From assembly GCF_000003605.2 (NCBI RefSeq), contig NW_003116458.1, forward strand, positions 222,884 through 247,991: a stretch of 25,108 nucleotides of DNA, read 5' to 3'. A program made the translations under genes and the position numbers. Shown here piece by piece: positions 1-9,800 of the stretch. This DNA comes from Saccoglossus kowalevskii (taxonomy: Eukaryota; Hemichordata; Enteropneusta; Harrimaniidae). Below the pieces are notes generated by a model. It ran no database searches, was not told where the DNA came from, and was given only the letters and a program-made list of their open reading frames with translations. Position 1 is the stretch's first letter. Each line of letters opens with the position of its first letter.

Positions 1-264
1 TTAGAAATGACGACTATGGCAAATTCAAATTTCAACGTGCGGCCATGTTGGGTCTGCAGTGTGACATGTACCATGTTGACCTCATTATGCATGTATTTCC
101 GCGCCCACTTCATTATAATATGTGCTCATGAATATTTAATAGCAATGAATTTCCTGCAGAATAAACCAGTCAGGGTGATTTCGCGCTAACACCTCCATTT
201 GGCGATTTTTTTTATTTTATTTAAACTACAAAAACGAATTAATCGCCCCGACTGCGCCAGTCTA
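1..264 (+). mobile_element. MITE, 3' part of a second copy of the TAGACTGG family (cut by window edge)
   Basis: Closely similar to the right half of the complete element at 5508-6092. Both share the stretch around 'gccatgttgggtct', the 'cctccattt' block, an AT-rich stretch and the same terminus GACTGCGCCAGTCTA, here ending at 264. The sequence right after it (AGGTACTACATG) is the middle of a 157-bp unit of the Helentron-like family, so this MITE inserted into that element. Its left end and target duplication are outside the window. Confidence 0.8.
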
Positions 265-665
265 AGGTACTACATGTGAACCACTTACAGATTTGTTCAT
301 TTCATGATGATATCTTCAATTCTCTAATTTTGCTTAATATTTTTGTCATTTTTGGTAAAAAGTGATATTTTGGACTTCTCGTTAAAAACTGCAAGTCAGA
401 TTGTTTTTATATTACATATACAGGTACTACATGTGGACCTCTTTCAGATTTGTTCATTTCATGATGATATCTTCAATTCTCTAATTTTGATGAATATTTT
501 TGTCATTTTTGGTGAAAAGTGATATTTTTGAATTCTTGTTGAAAACAGCAAGTCCCATTGCTTTGATACTATACATATTGTTCATTTTCTAATGATATCT
601 TCTGTTCTTTTATTGAAATGTGCATTGCTAACAGCAGAGCTATCTCAGCCGACTGGCTGCTTGTT
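265..665 (-). mobile_element. Helentron/pearl-like element, family 1, interrupted copy
   Basis: On the minus strand it starts at about 665 with the family 5' end AACAAGCAGCC, the TAGCTCTGCTGT subterminal repeat and the 'gcaatgcacatttcaat' block. It then contains about two 157-bp units (marked by 'acaaatctgaaagaggtcc' and 'aagtgatatttt' on the plus strand). It stops where the MITE of 1-264 has inserted. Its 3' hairpin end should lie upstream of the window. Confidence 0.8.
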
Positions 666-2910
666 TAATAATAATATATATTTGGGAAAAATATAATTGC
701 TAAATAGGTTTCATTGTCATTGATACCACAGCATATTAATTCAATCTCTACATTTAATGCCTGCCTGTGTGTTCATAATTGTTCAAAAATTGTAACATTA
801 AAAGAGAGAAATTTCATAAAGAAGTACATTTTGTATGCCAGCTACATGTAGATTACAGTAAGAAAGGCTGATAACTCTGATAGCTGATAGTTGTTGAGAC
901 TCTCCCAAACAGTGTATCCAAACATGTGCAACATGTATAAATTTGGTTGCTCAGGATTGATTCAAAGTTGAGTTTGTGTTGTTTTCCTTGGTTAATTTCA
1001 CAGGCTCTTCGACTGGCATTCCACAGCAGCTTGTGCAGAGCCCATAAAAATTCCTGGTACAGTGCTGGCTGTCTTAGCAACGTAGAATCATTTGTGACAT
1101 ACATTTTTGTAGCTCTGTCCCCAAGGATAGTTGGAGGAGAGAGTACTAGATTCCCTGAGCTCAGATACATTCCTAATGTTAGCTTTGATGTTTTAAGGAG
1201 AATTATTGGACACTTACATCATGTATGTTCAGGCTACTATAGAAAAGTAAAAATTAGAGTATGTCTTGCAAACCTTAATGAATACATAGAATGAATTATA
1301 CATACCCGGTACATTTATATACATCTCACTCTTGAACAAGAGTCAATACTATCAAGTTTAGTAAGTATATTCTCTGTACCATCACTGCATTGCACTGACC
1401 AATGACCATTCTAAGATTCTTGTGACTGCCGTCAAGTCTACATATTTCATGAGTTTTACATGTAGTACCTAGTAATAATCTTATTGTGAAACATATTTTG
1501 ATCTGAATAAAAAAGTATCTGCACTGCGACAACCTCATTAATATACATTAGCTAATTTATATTCGTATACCTCATTAATAATAATATTCATGAGCAGTCA
1601 TAACTCCTATTGGGTTGGTAAGATCCCTGATACATGTAGTTACTTTTAATTTTGTTGCTCTATACTGATACAATATATCAGTTCTAAAAATTCATTAAAT
1701 ATATATATATATATATATTATTTTTTGCGCTGTACTTTGCAGTTAATCTCCCAGAGTTCTAGATGCATGTCTATCGGAGGGCACATAAACCTCTGGCAGC
1801 GAAAACAATAAAGTGCCGCTTGGACTTGTAGAAAAGTGCTACATACTTGGTTGAATGTCTTCCTTATTTAGAAAATATGTGTCATATTTACATCACATAC
1901 GAACACTTTAATGCAAACAATCCTGCAGGCACAAATTCTTGTTATCATCATGGGCTACTTTATCACATTACAAAATGAGTACAAGCAGGAAAAGATTATA
2001 ATAGTAATAAGGTTATCTTGAGAATACAGCAAAGTATGCACTCAGGCAGTATTTTTATTACATCATTCTGTGCTATACATTGGTCAATATGGTATCTGTA
2101 CTGTCTTTGTACATACTTTGCGGTGTTCTCGTAATAACCTTATATTATTAATATTCTAATATATTGACTAATATACCATAGTCTGATTGGTTGAAATCTT
2201 CCCAATTTGAAACAACCATGGTGAAAATTTGATAAATCATGGCAACTTGATTGTCTTGTATGTCATAGTGATCATTTTGTTACTATGTTTTATCTGTCAT
2301 AATTGTTGTAATGTATGCACATGGTTTTCAATATGATAGCTGTAATTTGCTGTAATAATGCTAATTTGAAGTGATATCCTGTGTCATCCAGCCCTGCTGC
2401 TGCCTTCAGTGACATTATCAATTCCTAATTGGATACGTCTCTATTACATTGATACGGCTTGTCCAGTATACTTTTATCCAATATATATTTGACTGATTAA
2501 CTGATGTTGAAAATATGGTCCTTGGCATTGGTTTTTACAACTCTTCATTAAAATGCCGTCAACCCAGGATTTATCATTCGGTCTACACGTTGATAACATG
2601 TTGAGAAGTCTCTGCAGTCACGCAACATGACATTGAAGCGTTTTCAAAACAACAAAGAAAAACCAATCAGTTGTGCACGTCCTGTTGTTATCAATAGTTG
2701 CAACTATAATGGGTACATTTTTGTTGTCAGCTTTACGAATATTCTTTTTTATTGACCTTGAAAGGAATCGGTTTGGTATATAAAAATAATATTCTGAAGC
2801 AGACATTGCCTTTGATGCCTCTGTGAAATGCAAGCCCTTTTGGTCATCGCATTTACGTGTTCATGTGCAGTAATTGGTTGGCAAGAACTCAAAGATAACA
2901 ACTTATGGGC
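666..2910. other. No gene identified (AT-rich, possible upstream intron)
   Basis: I find no convincing exon linking to the coiled-coil gene. Overlapping reading frames at 853-1294 are open on both strands but have no recognisable domain. One short splice-bounded frame near 983 is noted in the findings. Simple repeats include (AT)n near 1699-1717. If the coiled-coil gene extends upstream, this is intron. Confidence 0.4.
1699..1717. repeat. (AT)n microsatellite
   Basis: About nine to ten uninterrupted AT dinucleotides in AT-rich sequence. Confidence 0.9.
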
Positions 2911-3235
2911 CGGTCACTGGTGGCATAGTGGTTGTAGCATCAGAATCATGATTGGTAGACCCATGTTCAAATCCTACCTAAGGCTGAACACCAAAAAGTG
3001 TTGACCCTTACCCTGGGTGAGTGTGCCACAGACTCAATGGGAAGGCCAATTCCACTGGCTGACATTCATTCACTAATGAATGCGACTTTGGGGGAACCTT
3101 GGTTAAGGTCCGCAGGTGCTTGTGTTCGACCGAGCCTAGTTGATGCCAGGATAGTGCATTAAATTGCCATTTAATAGAGAGATGGCCACACAGCCCTGTC
3201 ATGTAGTCCCAAACATGAATATAATATGGCTTCCG
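2911..3235 (+). mobile_element. tRNA-derived SINE
   Basis: A perfect RNA polymerase III A box TGGCATAGTGG lies at 2921-2931 (consensus TRGYNNARNGG). A perfect B box GTTCAAATC lies at 2965-2973 (GWTCRANNC), 33 bases downstream. The 'head' folds only poorly as a tRNA, and it is followed by about 250 bases of non-tRNA body of higher GC than its surroundings. That is the layout of a tRNA-derived SINE, not a tRNA gene. I see no clear target duplication or tail, so the 3' boundary is approximate. Confidence 0.7.
2921..2973 (+). promoter_or_regulatory. Internal Pol III promoter (A and B boxes) of the SINE
   Basis: The A box (2921-2931) and B box (2965-2973) both match consensus exactly, so the copy may still be transcribable by Pol III. 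Confidence 0.6.
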
Positions 3236-3620
3236 TGGCAAAATGCACTATGTGTCAACACTAGCACTTGCAACTTGCACATACAAAAAAATAGTCGAGA
3301 GAGACAACAGTGACATTCAATGTCCAGAAAAACATTTAAAAAAAAAAATTTAAAAAATGTTATCGCAGTAGGGAAATAAATTATCATATGGCACCAAAAA
3401 TGCTTTTTTAGGTGTTTTTTACAAATGCATAGAATAAACACCCAAACATTTTATCTCTCATATATTCATTTGTCATGACAAAGATTTTAATGAATTAAAA
3501 AATATGAAAAAAAATCGGCCCAAAACACCAAAGCTCATGGTTTATGTATTCCATCTAAATTTTAGCCTTTACAACCCTGCTATACTTCAAGACATTAATC
3601 TTGTATGGATTTGCTTTCAG

Positions 3621-3808
3621 AATGAGTATGATCTCTACATGGGTTCACTATTGGACAACCAATCATCACAATCCAGCCAAGTACTATACCAACAAGTCAA
3701 AAGTCTAGCTACCAGCGGTGCTGCTGCTACACGAGAAGTCGCTGCAGAAAGGCATCGAGTCAAGCATTTAGAAATGGAGGCAAAGAAATTGCTTAAAAAG
3801 AATGAGAG
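3621..3808 (+). CDS. Coiled-coil gene, exon A (internal, first visible)
   Basis: The acceptor is a pyrimidine-rich tract ending tttgctttcag at 3620. The donor is GAGAG|gtaggg at 3809. The phase 0 start gives Asn-Glu-Tyr-Asp and the exon encodes 62 residues plus two bases of a split Ser codon. The first 25 residues are Ser/Gln-rich (SSQSSQ). From about residue 38 the sequence turns into a basic/acidic helix (REVAAERHRVKHLEMEAKKL) that starts the coiled coil. Reading upstream of 3621 is also open, but that stretch is AT-rich intron-like sequence, so I start the exon at the splice site, not at an ATG. Confidence 0.85.
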
Positions 3809-6800
3809 GTAGGGACATTTATTTTAGATGCCTATACATTTTGATTGAATGTTTAGATCATTATACATGTACCTTCACATTGACCATATGGAAGTTTCTC
3901 TTTGGCATATAGATCGGTTCGAGCATAACTTAACCGTGAACTCGCCTTCAATGGCTCAAATCTAGCTCTAGCTTGCTTTCAAAATTATTATAGATCTGAA
4001 ATAATTATCTGAAATGATTGAATGATTGGCTTTACAGTTACCAGGTTGGAAGTAAAGTTGAGCTGTGACTGTATTGTATATTCTGTCTAATATATATTTC
4101 AGTCAGTTGCACTACATGTAGTACTAAGAGTACTAGTATGTTCATTACGCACATAGCCATTGACATGTGCATATGAAATGACTACACCAACGACTAACAA
4201 TTTTGCAGTATTTCACTGTTTGAAGTCGTACATTTCCCTGTGATGCAGTGTTGTGATGTATTAATATATAAAGAACATATGAGCTAGAAATCAAACCGAT
4301 TGTAGGCACTATAACTTGAAACTCTTCTATTATTTCCAGCTTGAGGGAGGAACTTGAGATTGAGAAAGACGGCCTCGCAAATGATCCACCACTAAAAGAA
4401 AAACCAAAAAAATCAATGAAAGTATACCAAGAGGAGAAAAAACCCAAAGACACAGCAGAGCAGATCGAGGCATTACATAATGCGATACTGGAACAGATAG
4501 ATGTACTGAGACAAGTCAGAGACGAACTAAAGGAGAATTATGTTCCAAACTCTGTTTGTCAACAATTAGAACAGTGTGTCAAAGAAACTGAAGTCGAAAT
4601 ACAGAGAGTATTGAGTACAAATGATTACTTAGAAAGAGCTGTCGAGGTAAGTTGGTATATGGAACAAAAAAATCATATGAAAGTTTTATTCATGAATGGA
4701 TGATCATTAACAGTGCTCCCCTGAGAGATGTTGTGATTTCAAAAACTTTGCATCAGGTGTATAAATACAAAAAAAAATGTTTCTCAGGGTGTTCAATTTC
4801 ACTGAGAAATGTAATTGGTTCCACACGAATTGAACCGATATAAGGCATACATGTAGTCATGGTAACTCTTATACGAGCTTGAAATGTTTGTTGAGCTGAA
4901 ACTTTCCAGCTTTTGCTTCTAGTTTTAATGCAGATGTCGAGTATGGACAATAAAATATTAAATGCACTAGCATCTCTGTGAATGGACCGGACCATGTGCT
5001 CTGTTTACAGTCAGTGGGTGGAATCTATGACATGAGCCACACAATCTATTTTAATTACAAAAATGTATATTTCAAACAAGCAAAATTCAGCTAAATGAAT
5101 TAGACTCTTGGATTGTAAAGTTTTTGAATGTGAATACCTGTACTTGTTTTGATATTATATGTATATTGATATATACTTATATTTTTGCCATTTTTGGTAA
5201 AAAGTGATATTTTTTATCGCAAGTCTGATTTCTTTGATAAATATAGGTACCTTAGGTGGACCTCTCTCAGATTTGTTTTTATGATGATATCTTCAATTCT
5301 CTAATTGAAATGTGCATTGCTATTTCAGCCGAGAGACTGTTTTTTCAAATAGAACTTCTTTGTATAAGAGGCCACAGAGATCTGGTTGAGTGGACAGAGC
5401 CAAATGACTGGTTTTTGCTCTCCGAATAATGTTCCATTTATTAATGTCATCACATCTAATGTCCCCCTTGCCATGGCAATGATGGTAATTGGAATCAGGG
5501 TAGAGAATAGACTGGCGCAGTCGGAGCGATTAAAAAAATCGCGAAATGGAGGTGTTAGCGCGAAATCCCCTGTAACTGCGAAATAACCCTGACTGGTTTT
5601 TTCTGCATGGCCCTCTACAGACACTGCAGGAACCCGTCGATTTTTCAACAGGTAATTATGTTAATGAGTGTTCTAATTGACAATCATCTAAGCTAATCAC
5701 AATGTCTCTTCAGCTGATCTCTGACCGCGAAGACGTCGGCTGATTGTAGCACCTGTTTTTTTTTTATTCTACGACTAGTACGAGTTACTTTTTTTACACA
5801 TTGTGATGAATTAGAAACGACGACTACGACAAACTCGAATTTCAACGTGCCGCCATGTTGGGTCTACAGTGTGATCTTTACCATGTTGACCTCATTATGC
5901 ACGTATTTCCGCGCCCACCTCATTATAATATGTGCACCATGAATATTTAAAAGCAATGAATTTCCTTCAGAGTAAACCAGTCGGAGTGATTTTGCAGGTA
6001 CAGGAGATTTTGTGCTAACACCTCCATTTCGCAATTTTTTTTATTTTATTTAAACAACAAAAACAAATTAATCGCCCGACTGCGCCAGTCTAGGTAGAGA
6101 ATGGAACAGTATTTATAGGAGCAAAAACAATCTCAATCAGAAGATCTTGGTAGTTATTTGCAAATAATTGACACTGAGTAATATTGTCAGCCTTTTTAGT
6201 CCCCGTTCGGACGTAGTCCGAAAACGGGAACTTATGTTTTGACCTCCGTGTGTCCGTGCGTGCATGTGTGCATGTGTGCATGCGTCTGTGCGTGCGTCCA
6301 AACCTGCATCTTAGAAATGCCTGGACCAATCACAATCAAACTTCACACATACATCATACATGAAATTATACATATGCACGTCAATTTGTTTCACGATCTG
6401 ATTTAAGATTTTTGTGCTAAAAATCATCAAAATCAAGCATTTCTCGGCTGTTTACAGATGGGTTTTGTTCAAACCTTGTATATACGTTAGACATTATAGG
6501 AACTTGATGCAAATAATTTTGTTTTAATTTTGCCATTTTGTTTTAATGAATGTGGTTCTCGTGCCATAACTCTGACTTGCTTTCACTGATTATGTTCAAA
6601 TTTTAAATATTCATTATACATCATGTCATAGATTGACAGATATATTGGTTTGACGATCCTATTCAAAATGGCCAAATGGTTGCCATTTTTGTGCAAAAAA
6701 ATCATCAAATATCAAGCATTTCTGGCATTTATGGATGGATTTCTTTCAAACTTGGTACATATTTTAGACATTACAGGTTCCTCCTGCACATCATTTAATT

Positions 6801-9800
6801 TTCAGATGGGATTCAAAATGGCTGTCTGGCGGCCATATTGTTTTAATGAATGGGCTTCTAGGCCCATATCTCTGACTTGTTTTGACTGATTATGTTCAAA
6901 TTTTAAATATTCATTATACATCATGTCATAGATAAACAGATATATTGGTTTGACGTTCCTATTCAAAATGGCCGAATGGTGGTCATTTTTGTGCTAAAAA
7001 AATCATGAAATATCAAGCATTTCTGGCATTTATGGATGGATTTCGTTCAAACTTGGTAGATACATTAGACATTACAGATTCCTGATGCACGTCATTTTTT
7101 TTTTCTCAGATTGGATTTAAAATGGCTGACTGGTGGCCATTTTATTTTAATGATTGGGCTTCATATCTCTTAAATGCTTTGACTGATTATATTCAAATTT
7201 TATATATTCGTTATACATCATGTTATATATATATATATACATGTATTCAAAATGGCTGATTTTGAATGCTGTTCCAGAGCAATATATCTCAATATGGACA
7301 AGTACTTTTTTGATGATCAGATACAAATGTCAATCATTTTAATGTTAAAAAATCATATTCCTGACATGGTTATATTCCAGCTATATTACTATAAACAAAA
7401 CTATATATCTTAAATTTGATAACTAACGGGGACTGTGCCATGCATGGCTTGTCTTTATAAATTATTTGTCATAGATGGATGAGTTCATTCAAGATCAGCC
7501 AGCACTTGTGTTGAAGGTAATTCACAGAACTATGGAGCCTTGACTATGCATTAGATCAGCAATCATTATTAGTCTGTCTCCTTTTTATAAGATATCTTGT
7601 TTTGTTCGCAGACAGATTTTTTATGCTATCAGCATGTGTCCCAGAAGGACAAAATGAACCGTTAATGTCAGCGTTTATGTCACTGCTGTCACGTTTAGTT
7701 TACAACTCATTGGGTTGTGTAATGACATGTCACTCTTTAAAGGTGACTATTATGTGGAGGTGAATGCGAGATGCATTCTGTTTCCCATCCCAATCACTGA
7801 CTTTCATATTTGATAAATATCTGGATTCCCAGTTGGAGATCTGAAGCAAAAGCAGTGTGAAATCTGTAATTATGAAAGGTGTGCAGCTCGGCAGTTTTTG
7901 CCTGCCTCTTGTGTAATGGAAGGTATTATACATGTATGTACATAGTTGAACAAATTCTGTTGTTATCTTTATTGTTTTTTGGCATGTGTTCTATCCCCCT
8001 CCCCCAAATCTGACAGTTTCTGTTATTTTTAGCTCTGCTGTTGACTTCGTTGAGTGGAGCTAGTCATACTGTCATCATTATCATCGGTATTTTGCATTGT
8101 CTTTTTACATTTTTGACTTCTTACTGAAAAGTGCAAGTCTGATTGGTTTTTAACTTTGTAACTCATTTGTTCATTTCATGCAGATATCTTTAATTCTAAA
8201 ATTTTTGGCAAAAAGTGATATTTTCATCTTTTGGAAAACAGCAAGTATGATTGCTTTGATACTTACATACCTAGGTACCTGTACCTAAGGTGGAGCTTTG
8301 TCAGATTTGTTTCTTTTGTAATATTTTTATCATTTTTAATAATTTTCTACATTTTATACATTTTGAGTGGATCTCATTTTTGTTCATTTTGTGTTGATAC
8401 CTTCAATTCTTAAATTTTAGTCAATATTTCTGTCAACTTTGCTATTGTTGACTACTTATTGAAAATTGCTTGCCTGATTAGCTTGATATTTTATATATGA
8501 GCGAGCCTTGGGAGGACTTTTCACGGTTGAGGATTTTCATAAGGATAATTTAAAATTGAAAATTTCCAATTTTAGTAAATATTTTTTATTTTTGTAAGGC
8601 TGCCTGTTCTTTATATTCAATGGACCAAACATACAAGCTGTGATTGGTCAGATTCTACAAACTATGATTGATCAGATTCTACAAACTGTGATTGGTCAGA
8701 TTCTACAAACTGTGATTGGTCAGATTCTACAAACTGTGATTGGTCAGATTAAACAAACTGTGATTGGTCAGATTCTACAAACTGTGATTGGTCAGATTCT
8801 ACAAACTGTGATTAGTCAGATTAAACAAACTGTGATTGGTCAGATTCTACAAACTGTGATTGGTCAGATTCTACAAACTGTGATTGGTCAGATTAAACAA
8901 ACTGTGATTGGTCAGATTCTACAAACTGTGATTGGTCAGATTCTACAAACTGTGATTAGTCAGATTAAACAAACTGTGATTGGTCAGATTCTACAAACTG
9001 TGATTGGTCAGATTCTACAAACTGTGATTGGTCAGATTAAACAAACTGTGATTGGTGAGATCATACGAAATGTAATTGATCAGATTATACATATTGTATA
9101 ATTAAATTGAGAACTGGATTTTTTGTTCTTCTTTGTCAGCTCTCCTATAGTTGTTCTGTGTTAGTTCAAGTCCATGCGTACCTACACAAATACATTTTTT
9201 AAATACACTTTTTAAAAATCAAGTTTATTGTCCACTTGTGTGCATTTTTGGACATTATCAATCTGCATTTGGTTTGCCATGTAATCCCATGTACATGATT
9301 CGGTTGTGATATTAGGCTGATACCAATTTACAACCCTTTAAAAAGCGCAGTTCAGTGAAGCACAATCATCTTTGTATTTTAACTACACCAGTAACAGTTA
9401 AAGAAACAACATGTAAGGCTGCCCATTTAGAGAGTACACCCTAAATCCACTCTCAGTCTGTGCACGTGTATAGTGTGTGCCCAGCATACAAATATAGATT
9501 GAATTCAAATTCTACTTTCTTGTCTTTTTATAGCAACTTGAGCATGAATTAGAAAAGCTTTTGGAGAAATCAAGAGCTGATGAGAATGAGAAAAGGTAAG
9601 CCTGGTTGATTAATTAATTTAAAGTTTTATGAACGATGGGTGACAACTAAGTTTCAGTATTTAGGGTTTAATTGTTGACTGCATGTTTGACTGAATTTAT
9701 TGCATCGAGTGAAGTCATGTTTGTAAAATATATTATCGGTATTAAATCACTAAATATTTCATTCACATTTAAAGCCCTGGGAATGCTTGAAGGTAATAGC

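Larger units (their letters stand above)
6196..7452 (-). mobile_element. Helentron-like element, family 2, with 300-bp internal tandem repeats
   Basis: The plus-strand left edge is TTAG followed by a hairpin: AGTCCCCGTT, CGGAC, loop GTA, GTCCG, then AACGGGAACT. Next comes a GTCCGTGCGTG/TGCATGTG microsatellite, then about three diverged 300-bp units (TATGTTCAAA at 6591, 6891 and, changed to TATATTCAAA, 7188). The right edge is AACGGGGACT (7425-7434), which is the inverted repeat of 6198-6207, then the palindrome GCCATGCATGGC (7437-7448) and GCTTGT. Read on the minus strand this is 5' ACAAGC, short hairpin, subterminal repeat, tandem core, microsatellite, 3' hairpin, CTAA: the same plan as family 1 with different sequence. 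No transposase is encoded. Confidence 0.75.

Noticed and set aside
853-1294. Overlapping 105- and 115-residue frames on opposite strands
   Set aside because: Neither has a consistent splice context or recognised domain across its length. Only the 13-residue frame near 983 was kept, as a weak finding.
2911-2985. Functional tRNA gene
   Set aside because: The Pol III boxes are perfect but the acceptor and anticodon stems do not pair, and a long body follows; it is a SINE head.
5325-5648. Minus-strand 107-residue frame and its plus-strand shadow
   Set aside because: They span a degraded family 1 end and the left arm of the 585-bp MITE; no domain is visible.
6090-6329. Minus-strand frame with His/Thr/Arg-rich start
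   Set aside because: It is made by the GTGCGTGCATG microsatellite of the family 2 element and runs across the MITE junction.
6650-6889. Plus-strand 79-residue frame
   Set aside because: It lies inside a 300-bp tandem unit of family 2 and is disrupted in the neighbouring unit.
8629-9099. CRISPR-like array of 24-bp repeats
   Set aside because: Units abut directly with no unique spacers, and the context is an animal intron. It is a minisatellite.
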